From NCBI GenBank assembly GCA_011109175.1, contig RDEW01000028.1, positions 640,413 through 674,373 on the forward strand: 33,961 nucleotides of DNA, given 5' to 3'. The stretch is from Dicyema japonicum (taxonomy: Eukaryota; Dicyemida; Rhombozoa; Dicyemidae). A program made the position numbers and the translations under genes. The notes under the pieces were generated by a model that saw nothing but the letters and a program-made list of their open reading frames with translations, did no database searches and was not told the origin of the DNA. Below are positions 1 to 10,279 of the stretch, in pieces (the stretch's first letter is position 1; each line of letters starts with the position of its first letter).

Positions 1-63
1 TTATAATTAGTCTTTAAAATTAAAAAAAATGAATTTTATTAATTTATAAAAATTCAAATTTGC

Positions 64-131
64 CTCTCGAATCAGCCAAACTCTCGAATCCGCCGTAATT
101 TACCAGGTACCAAATTTGGCGGATTCGAGAG
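64..131. repeat. Inverted repeat plus tandem half-repeat
   Basis: CTCTCGAATCCGCC at 81-94 is repeated exactly inverted at 118-131, with a 23-nt spacer. An imperfect direct copy (CTCTCGAATCAGCC) lies at 64-77. The motif resembles the outer ends of pogo/Tigger terminal repeats, so this may be two abutting element ends. No transposase is next to it. Confidence 0.6.
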
Positions 132-1096
132 AGTATGATCAATTTTTTAGGTCAAAATTCCGAATTTATAATGTCAATTTAAAAATCACCTTAGTTATTA
201 GTAATTTTATGTTCTGTTTGTGCTTAAATTATCTAAACTCTTTGGGCCAAACAGGATTCGAACCCAGTTATTGGTGTACCGATGATTTTTTATTACCTTA
301 AGTTCGCTTATCTTAAGTCTATTAAATCCTTTAAGAACAAAATTTAGTATTCCCTTATCAAAATTCTTTAAAAAATTAGAATATGAATGAGGTCCATTAT
401 CAGACTCTTCCCAAATAATTCTGGTCAGAATGAAGAGTTGTCCTCAAGTTGATAAAAATAGAATTTTTAATCAAAAGATTCTTGGAAGTAATATATTAAA
501 CTGAAGTACGGATTAAACCCATTTTTTCCTAGTCTAGACTTTTAGGCTCCGCGCTAATAGCTGGGAGTCTGTTCTGACTTTCGAGAATTTCAAAATAAGA
601 AAATACGACAGTCTCTCAGCCAGATTCCATGTACAACCCATTTTCGTTAAACCCAAGACAGTCTCGGAGAAACGGCCATTCCGTCCTATCAGCTGGATCA
701 TTTTTATTCTCTTTTTACGAAATAAATTTATTTTTGTATTAAAAAATTAATTAATTAATCTCCCGAACATACTCTTGAGCACCCCATGAACAAAAAAACA
801 GGCTCATAAATTATCAAACGAAATATGATATGTCTAATTAATCCGTATGATAATCTTACCAAGTGAACATTATCCTGTCCAAAAGGTCCTCAACCTTGCT
901 TTGACATCAATAAAATCTCAACACTATTTTCAAAAATTAAATTATTATACTTTGTGATTTGGGTACCTGCCTAAATGGTCCATATTCTCAATTTGATCTC
1001 GAAAATATCATTTTAAGACTATTTAAAAAAAGTATTTTTCGACATTGGACATTTCCACGTGATCTGATCGATCTGTTTATCGATATCTTAAAACTA
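132..1096. other. AT-rich stretch without a gene
   Basis: No gene could be supported. At 640-715 one plus-strand frame gives a short stretch reading VKPKTVSEKRPFRPIS, which resembles the RPIS motif at the start of LINE reverse transcriptases. It is too short and isolated to call an element. The tRNA-like GGATTCGAACCC at 254-265 does not fold into a tRNA. Confidence 0.4.
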
Positions 1097-1738
1097 CAGT
1101 GAACTCATCTCTAATTAGCCAACCTCTAAATAGGGCATTTTTGGCTAAAAGTTCAAAAATATGTTCATAAAGCAAATTTTCTTAAGAAATTGGCCAATTC
1201 TCAAATAAGCTCATTAAATGGATGGATTTGATGGAATCTAAGGGTATTTTTAATTTGTTATGTTGGCTGTTTTTGTTAAATGATGCACTAATTTCGAATA
1301 AATCACAAAATATTGCTGAAAAGTTATCGATTAGTGATTTCAAGAATTCAAAAGGCTTTTTTACAAAAATTCAAAAAAAGACTAGGTTTTCGAATGCATA
1401 AGTTACATGGGGCATAACTGACAAACAACCTGACCTAGAAGGATTTGTAGATCACTTTGAAGAAATTTCCAAACATTATAAAAAACAAAATTTACAATAT
1501 GGACGAGACAGGGCTTTATTGTAAACTGATCCGTCCAAGAGGCACATGCAAAAACACGATTTGGTGGATATAAAAATTTCAAAGATCGGGTTTCAATTAT
1601 GCTATGTACAAATATGAATGAATCCATAAATTAAAGTCAGTTATGAGTTCAAAATCTAAAGTACCCAGATGTTTCAAATTTCCAAATTGGCCACAAATAG
1701 TTCAGGGACAATTTGGGCCAATTTAAGGGACCTTACTG
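1097..1738 (+). mobile_element. Decayed Tigger/pogo DNA transposon relic
   Basis: The element starts CAGTGAACTC and ends with ACTG. It is flanked by TA on both sides (1,095-1,096 and 1,739-1,740), the target duplication expected of Tc1/mariner-superfamily elements. The inner ends are imperfect inverted repeats (AATTAGCC against AATTGGCC). Between them, broken plus-strand frames recall a Tigger transposase in the correct order. First is a Tc5/CENP-B helix-turn-helix piece near 1,287-1,370 (IAEKLSISDFKNSKGF). Next is the first-aspartate motif at about 1,490-1,530 (IYNMDETGLYCKL). Last is the SKVPRCFK motif near 1,650-1,675. The part carrying the second and third catalytic acids is missing, so this is an internally deleted, inactive copy. 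It is much more decayed than the Tigger at 19,218-21,144. Confidence 0.8.
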
Positions 1739-1740
1739 TA

Positions 1741-2478
1741 TTTTCAAAAATTTTAGGAGAGAATAAAATACACTTTTTTCTCTGTTTTGGACATTAAAGA
1801 GCCGATTTTTATAAATAACTTACCTACGTCATCGGATATCTCAATGATCAAGGAAAACAGCTAAACCTGATTTCTGGAATTGATGGCTCTGGTTCAGAAT
1901 AAATCAGCGGCCAGCAAAAAATATACCAAGAACTCAAAATATTGCTAGTTTACTGTTATCATTTTTTATCTTTATTTTCGTCATAATAAAATTTTATTTA
2001 TTCAATAATGAAATTTCCCATTTAAATCCTGGTAACCTGGATCGTGGTAACCTCACGAAATCATATCAACAGAAATGATAGACTTAGGAACTCTGGAAAT
2101 AACGAAAACTCTAAGATCCTTTATTCCTGAGTTTTACTTTATTAAACCTATATCATTGTTTTTTCAGTCTTCATATAAGTTAGATTTCTTCATAATCTAC
2201 AGCTCAGTCGTGGATTAAAAAAATATTTTAGTAAAATAAAGTTAGCTGTAAATAAGAGAGAATATATTAAAGTTATCCCCATAAATCCTCCAAAAAAATC
2301 CTCCAAGGTCGAACTATAACCTTAAAAATTATCTTTGTTTTTTAAGTTCTTTCATAAATGTATAAATTTTCCTCTTAGTCGAGTGCCATCGTAGGACTTG
2401 CGAATACAAAAGGCAGTAATACGAATGAAAAGTAAAAAATGGTTTGCTAGTTTTAAATCATCATTTTAGGGAAACGCC
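1741..2478. other. AT-rich stretch, no supported gene
   Basis: Nothing firm is seen. An ATG at 2,076 opens 47 codons (MIDLGTLEITKTLRSF...) on the plus strand. It has no recognisable homologue and no supporting splice structure. The 3' part is probably the 5' flank of the small gene at 2,479. Confidence 0.35.
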
Positions 2479-2781
2479 ATGTCTACCAAAACAAAAAATC
2501 CAGATAACTCTGAATTAGAATTGAAGAAAAAAAATACCCTTGATGCAAACATGTACAAACTAAACGACCCGAGTGATTCATTGAATAAATTTAAAACAGC
2601 GAGCCGTTTAACTAAAAGAATTAGAAGGTAACAATAATCAACTCTTTGTAGACCAAAGCAGTTCACCGCTCACTATATGGAGGATGTAAAGACTTTAAAT
2701 GACACATTTCAAAAATTTTTATTCTACGACGACAAAAGGGAGTTATTAAACGCAATTGATGATAAAAGTTGGAAATTTTAA
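2479..2781 (+). CDS. Unrecognised 92-residue protein, two exons
   Basis: The ATG at 2,479 opens 49 codons plus two bases. A GT...AG intron of 24 nt (2,628-2,651) follows, and a second exon runs to TAA at 2,779. Splicing gives 92 residues. The join removes an immediate TAA stop and continues in a long lysine- and aspartate-rich frame (RPKQFTAHYMEDVKTL, ending AIDDKSWKF). The intron has the same size and borders as those of the certain genes here, which is the main support. The product is hydrophilic, without a signal peptide or membrane segment, and the second half looks helical. I do not recognise the family. No AATAAA follows the stop closely. Upstream sequence ending TTTTAG just before the ATG could be the acceptor of a further 5' intron, so the protein may begin earlier. 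Confidence 0.6.
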
Positions 2782-3639
2782 AACATTTTTATGTACTTGG
2801 CTTGCTATTTTTAATGCTTAACAATGTGTTTTGTAGTATATTAGGGAATTTTTGATTTTAATAGTAATATCTGGTAATATTTTGACTTTGGATATTTTTA
2901 ATCTTTATGGAATATTTGAATTCCTCAATGTTGTTTTCCCTTAGAACTCCCAATCTCGGTATCTATTTGGACTTTTGATCTCCCCCACTCTCTTGGAGAG
3001 GTTTCCACACTGCAAGGAATGGACGTCTCTTACCTTTTATGCTAGTTCCGGATGAACTTGTGTGATGTTGGGGGACTCTGTTTCAGTAACATTGAAAACT
3101 GGATACACTTAGTTTACTGTTTACTTCCTTTTTGGTGTTTTATGACTCATCCGAAAAGGTGTCACTCATTCCGGAAAGGAACGAAAAGAACCATCAACTT
3201 TTCCCACCAATTGGGGGTTCCCGTGACCTATCCTTCTCGGTGTATTCGGGGTTAATAATAATTGGGGACTTTCACCTTGATTCCCTATTTATGGACATAA
3301 GTTATCTTGTTCATCTTAATTTGACAAACAAACGAATAGAATTATATGTCACTGTTCTGATGTATTTTCATTGGTTATACTCAAGCCGTGTAATGCAGGG
3401 GAGCTATTTTTGGCATTGGTTTTGTTTGGAGATGATTTCTTGAATTGATCTCGTTTCTAATTATCAATGGAAGTAGGGAAATTCACCATTGAATGAATTT
3501 AATATGGAAAAGCAGATATCTCTTGGACATTTCGTGTTTTCTCAAGTTTATTGATAAAGTCATTTTCAATAAGACACCAATTTTTAGCTGGATTTGAACT
3601 GCAGAACAACTCATGAGTAACCACAACCAACCGACCAAG
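2782..3639. other. No supported gene
   Basis: The longest open frame (3,132-3,443, plus) contains LIIIGDFHLDS, faintly like the GDFN motif of LINE endonucleases. Neighbouring motifs are absent, so no element is called. Confidence 0.3.
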
Positions 3640-3935
3640 TGGCTTAGGCTGTCGGGCTTAAGTGGCTTAGGCTACAGATTTGAATCTCGCTGCTGTTCAC
3701 CTGGTGGAAGGTTCCACGCATCTACGATGCAGAAAGGGTTTGACGAGTGACGCCATCATCAGTGGATACTGACTGCGGAACTGGATTGTCTAGAAAAGAC
3801 ACTCACACAAGAAAAAGAAAAAAAGAAGTGAAGATCATTCTTGGTTCTACGATTAGTTGAAATTAACTGTTCTTTACTTAAATAAAGTGTGTGTCCTGCC
3901 TATGCGGAACTATAAATACTATGGCTCTCGTGAAA
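3640..3935 (+). repeat. tRNA-derived SINE, copy 1
   Basis: An A-box-like GTGGCTTAGGCT (3,640-3,680, partly duplicated) is followed by a B-box-like GATTTGAATCTC. Then comes a body shared with three other places in the window: GGTTCCACGCATCTACGATG, then GACGAGTGACGCCATCATCAG, then GCGGAACTGGATTGTCT. The tail is an A-rich run and AATAAAGTGTGTGTCCTGCC. Internal RNA polymerase III promoter boxes, a repeated non-coding body and the conserved tail are what defines a tRNA-derived SINE. Other copies are near 16,650, 21,250 and 31,262. Confidence 0.7.
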
Positions 3936-3959
3936 AGGCTTTATTAATAAGACACCAGA

Positions 3960-4180
3960 TACCCCACGTAGTGCTGTGATATGAAAATAATCAAATCATC
4001 GGGAGCCGTTGGTCCAATGACGGCTGAGTTCTTGCGAGAACTCGGAGGATTGCTTGCCAGAAAGAAAAGGGATCAACGAGAAGGGTTATGGCTAAGACAA
4101 AAGATTGGAATAGCCATACTCCGAGGGAACTCGTTCGCAATCCACGCAGCAGGCTTTTTCAACTGACATTTGTTTAATTG
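3960..4180 (+). pseudogene. 3' fragment of non-LTR retrotransposon (RPDG-type)
   Basis: The open frame 3,981-4,166 ends KIGIAILRGNSFAIHAA. This matches the C-terminal signature (QRISxAIQRGNA-like) of a non-LTR reverse transcriptase family whose catalytic half appears at 32,650-33,961. Similar ends lie at 9,240-9,318 and 18,840-18,885. Only the last ~60 codons remain here, a typical 5'-truncated insertion. Family assignment rests on recall of the motif. Confidence 0.55.
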
Positions 4181-4634
4181 TTAAAAAAACTTTTCTTTTG
4201 AAATAAATGTTAAATAATCAAATTTTATTCTCATCAAATAGTTTCCATTCTTCCTAGAATTTTTTGAATAACGAAATTATTCAAACTTGTTAACTCAAAC
4301 TTTTCGTATTGGTAAAAGGTTTAAAAATCAATATTTTCAAATTGGATCAAAATTATATTTCTTTCATCAAACTGGGGACCTGATACAATTGGTACCGATT
4401 CTCAGGTTAGAAGAGATCGAAAGTTTGTTTTCAAAAATGTGGTCTAAATAACTAGATGATCAACTATACGTTTTGCTTTTGCACTTCTTAATGCTCATAA
4501 AGATCTCATGGAGGCTGATCTCCTTGCATGTTTATGATTAAAAGAACTTGGAAATCACCTTCAGAAATTTGTGTATGGGATGATAGATAGCATGATATAC
4601 TAGGGACTTTGTAATTCTTAAAAAGATGACTCTA
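4181..4634. other. AT-rich stretch, no supported gene
   Basis: A plus-strand stretch around 4,480-4,540 (LLNAHKDLMEADLLACL) looks faintly coding but is bounded by stops and is not recognisable. Confidence 0.3.
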
Positions 4635-5003
4635 CAGTTGTTCCCAAGTAAACAATTAATGGCTTTTTTGTTCTTGTTTATTTTTAATGATTTTGTCGAA
4701 TCTTGGGATTTGCTGCTAATCGCAATACGAATGTCATGTTCGGAATTCAGGCGATTTCAGTATTTTTAATTGCCAAAAGAGAGCTGAATCCTGATATACA
4801 CAAGTATGTCGTTGCAAATGGAATAAGTTCATAAAAAGCCGTTTGAGATAATCGTGGATACATTTTCATTACTGAACTCAAAAAACTCCTCCAATGTAAA
4901 ATTGTGAAATTCTATTTGAAGTGCAAAAAAATTAACTATAAATTTTTTAAATCTAGCACCCCCTGGGAGTCGAGCACCATCGTTTGGGAACCCCTCCACT
5001 AGA
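4635..5003 (-). mobile_element. hAT transposon relic, internally deleted
   Basis: On the minus strand the piece begins near 5,003 with GGGGTTCCCAAACGATGG and a GGGGGTGCTAGATTT segment, typical of a hAT 5' end. The other edge at 4,635 reads CAGTTGTTCCCAAG, a matching imperfect terminal repeat. Between them (about 4,910-4,690) is a broken C-terminal hAT dimerisation region: LEEFFEFSNEN, then IPFATTYLCISGFSSL, then RLNSEHDIRIAIS, with a frameshift at a T run and stops. The zinc finger and catalytic core are absent, so this is a miniature derivative or deletion remnant. I could not match an 8-bp target duplication, so the borders are approximate. Confidence 0.65.
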
Positions 5004-5288
5004 AGATAAGAGTTATTGTCAAAATTAAGTATTCCTGAAGTCCATGCCATCTTTCTTCCAGCGGTTGGTCGTGGAATCCAAGATTAATCTCTATAAAGGT
5101 TTCTTGTATCATAGGCAGACTTACAGATATAATCTGCCCAAGGGGATAAAGTGATGACTTGGTAAGATTCCTGATTATTAATTTTCAAAGTCCTAAATTA
5201 ATTGTTTCGTTATTATATTGATTGGAAAATAATCAATTATTGCTAATTAAATTACTTTAATTTACAACAAGTCACGCAAAGTCTTCAA
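5004..5288. promoter_or_regulatory. Presumed 5' flank of V-ATPase subunit a
   Basis: This is AT-rich sequence between the hAT relic and the start codon. No TATA box or other site is clear enough to name. Confidence 0.3.
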
Positions 5289-8092
5289 ATGAGTGATCTC
5301 AGGAGTAAAGAAATGACTCTCTGTCGGCTTTATATTCAACAAGAAGCAGCTTTTTACTGTGTAGCTGAACTAGGGGACATGGGAGTCGCACAATTCAGAG
5401 ATGTGGTTTCTTATAATCATCGCTTAGTTAAGTTCCCAAAGTTTGTATCATAAATATTTTAACGAAATCAAACGCTGCGATGAAATCGAACAGAAAATAA
5501 GTCATTTTTCGTAAATTTTTTAGTTTATATCAAAAACTGTGCTACGGAAGAAGATGTCCAAATAAACGATTACTTTGACGACTATTCTCTTCCAAAGCAA
5601 GGGGATTTGCTGGAACTTGAGGTTTTGTTCTTTCAAAAATAAAGGAATCCGTCCAAGTTATAATGAAGGATCTGGTCAATGCCAATCAGAAATATTCTGA
5701 ATTAAAAAACAATTTCAACAAACTTGTGGAAATGAGTGAAATTTTGGAGCAAACTCACAGCTTCGTCACTCTCTTTGTTTGCAGATCACTTTATTTTAGG
5801 GAAGGAATAATAAGGGCACGAATGAATCCACAGACCCTCTTCTCACAGCAAATGTTGATAATTTTAAGTTTTGATATTTTTAAAGTTAGTTTAATCGCCG
5901 GTATTATCGACGTCTGCAAGATTTCAGTTTTAAATCGATTGATCTGGCGTTCTTGTCGAGGGAATGTGATTATGAAAAATTTTAGCTTAGAAAAAAATGT
6001 ATTTTACTCAGAAAAAGTATTTTGTCGCATATAAAGTAAAAGTCGACAAAAAATATATTTCTTTTAATCTTTCGTGGGGATCACCATCGTTCGAAAGTCA
6101 CTCAACTCTGCGAAGCGTATAAAAATTATAACCTACTAGATTATGTGGGGAGATCTTCGACTGCCCCAAAAACCTCAAGGTTAGGGCTGAGTTGTCCCAC
6201 CAAATCAATGATAACATTTATCAGCTGGAATCTGTATTTTTGAATGTCCTCACTTCGAGGGTGATTGAAGAAACTGAAATTCATAAGAAATCATTGCTAA
6301 AATCGGTTTCTCTGAAATACAAACGTGGCTTATAAAAATTAAAAAATTAAAATCAGTCTATTTTACACTCAATATGTTTAATACGGACTCTTCAAAGACG
6401 TTGTTTATTGGAGAATGCTGGTGTCCCTCCGAAGATGTATGCAAAGTCAAAATGGTCCTTGAAGATTCAAATGTGAGCTTTAAGCACAAATTTTAGAAAT
6501 TTGGCGGTTGGAACACTCCGTCCTTTCTTGAGAGACATTCCACTTCTTTGCCACATCCTACGTGCAATAAATCAAACAAATTCACAGCCGCTTTTCAAAG
6601 CTTGATAGACGCCTATGGAGTCCCAGACTATATGGAGATCAATCCAAGTATCTCACCTTGACTTACAGTAGCTATTTTTACTATAATCACCTTCCCCTTT
6701 CTCTTCTCCCTCATGTTTGGGGACGCTGGCCACGGGTTGATTTTACTTATTGTTTCTTCCGTTATGATTCTCTATGAAAAAACCATTTTAAAAATAAAGA
6801 ATAAAGACGACGTTTGTGGTTTGCAGAATCCTAGATTTTTTCCATTATTTTCAGTGGTCGCTATATAATCCTTCTGACGGGGATATTTTCAGTTTACTCG
6901 GGATTCGTTTACAACGATATCTTTTCAAAGTCGGTCACTTTTTTCGAATCCAGTTGGTCAGGAAGACATCATCAGTTTATAATTGTGTTAATTTTTAAGG
7001 ATCTCTCCCACAAATTATAAAAATTTTTCTGAATTTGCATCCCTCAACTTAAAACGTGACTATCGCGGAAGACCTTATATTTATGGAATCGACCCTGTTT
7101 TTACGTAATTTTAAGGTAGATTTGGCTTTTGGCGGAAAATGAGATGATCTTTACGAATTCTTACAAAATGAAGCTCTCCATAACGGTCGCAGTCATTCAC
7201 ATGCTGTTTGCTATATGCCTTCAGAATCTCAACCACACAAAATTCTCCAATCAGAAAAGAATCTTCACCGAGTTCTTCCCGATGTTCATTTTCCTCATTT
7301 CCTTATTCGGATATCTTGTGATCCTCATTTTTGTGAAGTGGGGAGCCTTTAACTTCTCAGAGGTTGAATGTGCTCCCAGCCTGCTGATTCGTATTTTTTA
7401 AATTAAATACTTAGACTTCATCAACATGATGATGTTCCAATATTATGAACCAGGCAGTTCAGCGAGTCCTTGCAGCACGTGGGTTTTTTATCACGGTCAA
7501 GTTAAAAATTGTATTTTTTGTAGAAAGACTTTCAAAATTTTTTGATATTTTTGCTGATAATCTGCATTCCGTGGATGCTTTTTGGGACTCCGTTGTCGAT
7601 TTATTATTTCTCAAAAAATGAGACTATAACAAGCATAAACCTGGACGAAGAAGTCACGGATGTAAAAGATTCCCAATCTTTAAGCGATTTGATGGCTGAA
7701 AGAGCGATCCACACAGTGGAGTTTTGTCTCGGCTGTATTTCCCACACAGCATCATATTTAAGACTCTGGGCTCTTAGTCTGGCTCATAGACGTATTCTTA
7801 TTTATTGATTCAAGAACTTTCCAGAGTTTTGTGGACGATGGTACTTAGATTTGGGTTGAGACAATCTTCCTATTCTGGATCTTTCATCTTATTTATAGTT
7901 TTTATTCCCTGGGTTTTCCTAACGGTGACAATTCTTGTGGTTATGGAAGGATTATCAGCATTCTTACACGCATTGAGACTTCATTGGTATTTTTTCTCAC
8001 TTTTTAAGGATTGAATTCCAATCTAAATTTTACGGGGAACTGGTATTCCATTCGAACCGTTTTCATTCTCAACTTTAACTCAAAATAATTAA
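5289..8092 (+). CDS. V-type proton ATPase V0 subunit a (116 kDa), 17 exons
   Basis: This is the membrane stator subunit of the V-ATPase, which with the c-ring carries protons across endomembranes. ATG at 5,289 opens the family start ([20 protein letters not shown]). Sixteen GT...AG introns are removed: 5406-5427, 5501-5523, 5622-5644, 5765-5799, 5868-5889, 6017-6042, 6117-6139, 6473-6496, 6648-6668, 6812-6834, 6975-6999, 7097-7119, 7391-7414, 7501-7523, 7792-7814, 7987-8008. All but the fourth (35 nt) are 21-26 nt. The product is ~806 codons; the family is about 830. Landmarks in order are [100 protein letters not shown] (TM7, with the proton-path arginine in YLRLW) and [15 protein letters not shown]. 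Two single-base deficits break the frame: the A run at 6,299-6,302 and the G run at 8,034-8,037. Beyond each the conserved frame resumes ([19 protein letters not shown]), so sequence error is likelier than decay. Confidence 0.95.
6299..6302 (+). other. Apparent -1 frameshift in V-ATPase a (AAAA)
   Basis: The frame before this run reads EIHKKSLL and the one after reads [14 protein letters not shown]. One additional A in the run joins them and restores family spacing. No GT...AG intron within reach gives the required phase. Confidence 0.7.
8034..8037 (+). other. Apparent -1 frameshift in V-ATPase a (GGGG)
   Basis: [11 protein letters not shown] is followed in another frame by the family-typical end [11 protein letters not shown]. 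One additional G joins them. Read as given, the protein would end at TAA 8,076-8,078 with a non-conserved tail. Confidence 0.7.
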
Positions 8093-8975
8093 CTTACATT
8101 TAATTATTTAACCAAAAACTTTAGTTGACATTACAGAGATAACCTAATGATTTTGATTTAGTTCTGATTTTTATCCACGTGGGATGGTCCCTATTCTTCT
8201 AAAGGGTGCAATCTATAGAGGAGAAAATACTGGGGGTTGAGAGACTGGAATGCCTGGTCCCAACACTAGGTAGTCTGTCGAAAACAATCTACTAAGTTGC
8301 AAGAACAAGAATGAACCCAAAATGACGCAATGGCTCTTCCGGTGATTCAAGAATCAAAACTCGTTATTAGGACCGATGGCTTGGCTGACGGCTTCCCATA
8401 TTCGGTCTACAAATGCATGGAAGAACGGGAAATGAAAATTAACCACTGTTTGTGACATAAAAATTGGTCTGATGGACTTATTGTCAGAAAAGGTATCCTG
8501 AACAAGTGGTGTGAATCTTAAAAATCTAGAGTCGAAGACATTCTGGAAAATGCCAGTTTTAAACCTAAAACGGTATTAAACTGCTTTTTATGTTGAAGAG
8601 TGCCGGGAGTAGTTAGTATTGTGTTACTGTTGTCTTCGAATTAAATGTTTTCTGTCACGATACTTTTTTCATAATGGAATATCTTCACCAGTGTTTATAC
8701 CCAGGGAGAAAAGTATGAAGATCCCTTTCAACAACTGTGTCGTGCAAAGGGACTCGTCGGTGGAATCTGTTTGACGAGGTTTGACCTTTGCTGAAAACTC
8801 CATCTTTCGGATTCGAACTCACAACAGTCAGATCCGATGTCATCAGACGTTACGTTAAGTCGGAAGGCGCCATCCTTTTCAGTCATAAATGTTGTATATA
8901 TAATATTTAAATGCTAAAATTAATATGCGGCAATTAACAATTTAAATAAATAAAACAATTTTCCCATTTGAAAGG
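8093..8975. other. No supported gene
   Basis: A plus-strand stretch near 8,330-8,450 reads MALPVIQESKLVIRTDGLAD... before a stop. It looks coding-like but is unrecognised. GGATTCGAACTC at 8,810-8,821 resembles a reversed B box, perhaps from a worn SINE. No tRNA can be folded. Confidence 0.35.
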
Positions 8976-9335
8976 GGTAAACCTTTGGTCTGTGACGCTA
9001 CTTGTGTCGACACACTTTGCCCGTCCAACATTGTCGAGAGCGCGGTAGACACACTTTATGCTGCGGAAAAAACGATGAGGGCAAAGGAGAAGAAATATGA
9101 AGCGCTACTCGACTGATTCGCGTTTTATCTGATTGTGGTCGAGACAACTGGAGGAATAAGTGGAAAATCGCTTCGCTTCCTAAAGAAAATTGGACGCTTA
9201 GCTACACTAAAAGCCACGACATACGTGAGACCCGGTGGCTTCTCCAATGATCTCTGTTGCAATCGCGGGAGGCAACGTAACGTCGATAATGTCGGCGGGG
9301 TTCACTTTGGATGGATGGCCGTGTTAATTAATTAT
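8976..9335 (+). pseudogene. C-terminal fragment of a non-LTR retrotransposon
   Basis: One frame, with a single in-frame TGA at 9,114, reads KPLVCDATCVDTLCPSN, AAEKTMRAKEKKYEALLD and VETTGG. A neighbouring frame then gives MISVAIAGGNVTSIMSAG. This order (W/C-D-x-T endonuclease-like strand, a KY helix, VET, then the xISVAIxRGN end) is the C-terminal part of the RPDG-type non-LTR elements, also seen at 18,545-18,890. Sequence differences indicate another subfamily. Nothing of the reverse transcriptase remains upstream, so it is a 5'-truncated copy. The gypsy/hAT alternatives do not have this motif order. Confidence 0.65.
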
Positions 9336-9373
9336 CTTAATTATTTACATGTTTAAAAAAAATAAATAAAATA

Positions 9374-9534
9374 ATGTTAACAATTAAAAACGTGGCGGAG
9401 GACTTGAAAGAAGTAAAACGAGAATTGAAATCCGCTTACGACCTGGACACAGTAAGAACCATAGCTAACAATGTAGGTGTGGAAGATATTGAGTAGTTTC
9501 TTTTGCTTCACATAGAGGAGTTATAAAAATATAG
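9374..9534 (+). CDS. Possible tiny gene with a 23-nt intron
   Basis: The ATG at 9,374 opens 40 codons of charged, coding-looking sequence (NVAEDLKEVKRELKSAYDLD...). The TAG that ends it lies within a perfect GT...TAG 23-nt intron candidate (9,493-9,515). Splicing adds only five residues before TAG at 9,532. The phrase ACGTGGCGGAGG recurs at about 9,561, suggesting a local duplication. I do not recognise a family. It could equally be a relic. Confidence 0.25.
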
Positions 9535-10279
9535 CTCTCATGAAAGTGATAATAATAATAACGTGGCGGAGGGTGCGTTGTACATTTTTTTCTCAAAACA
9601 AGCGTTAAAAAGATATCACTAACGTGGATGATGAGGGCACAAGTAACAAATGCGCTGTTTTCTGGGATGGATAAATAAGTACTGGATCTGGTGACGATTT
9701 GAGGAGATCAGGCCAATAAAAATGATTCAGAAGACCCGGAATCCACGGATTATTCAGTCATAACTTTATCAGTTTGTATTTATTTCTTCTTGCATCATAG
9801 AGGGATGTCTTTACTCAAAATCTCTTAAAACTTGCTCTGAAGAAATCACGAGATTCTCTTCTATGAACCTTAACTATTGGTCGATGATTCTAAACTTAAA
9901 AATCCTAACTTCCTTTGCGAGGGGACTAACCATGGTAGACGTCTGCCTAAGACTCTGTCAGATGACATTCTTTTCAAAATGAAATAATCTAAAGAACCAA
10001 ATCAGTTTTCCACTAGTTGTTGAGGTAAACTGGGTGTTTCCAAGAATTCCGCGCATTTTCTTGCGTTTTTAAACATATATAGGATACAAGTTAGTTGTCT
10101 GTATCATTAAATCAAAACTTTCGTACGTGGAAGAAAACTCTTTTGAAGTTTGGTCTTTATATCTGAAGAGATTTTCTTTAAAAAGATGCTTCTCATGAAT
10201 CTGTTCTGAGCCCGATTCATTTCGGGGGAAAGCATGGGGAAAACTGGTAAACGGATATTGAAGAGCACGGCACAAGCGG
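9535..10279. other. No supported gene
   Basis: AT-rich sequence with frequent stops in all frames. I see no domain, repeat or RNA gene. Confidence 0.35.

Noticed and set aside
245-320. tRNA gene on the minus strand suggested by GGGTTCGAATCCTG
   Set aside because: The T-arm-like loop is present, but no acceptor, D or anticodon stems can be paired at the right distances.
3052-3443. LINE endonuclease suggested by GDFHLDS
   Set aside because: No other endonuclease motif is found at the expected distance on either strand.
5289-8092. V-ATPase subunit a as a pseudogene, because of many stops
   Set aside because: Nearly all stops fall inside 21-35 nt GT...AG introns. Only two one-base deficits remain, both in homopolymers.
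8790-8870. tRNA or SINE on the minus strand suggested by GAGTTCGAATCC
   Set aside because: The upstream anticodon region forms a loopless palindrome instead of a stem-loop, and the SINE body blocks are absent.
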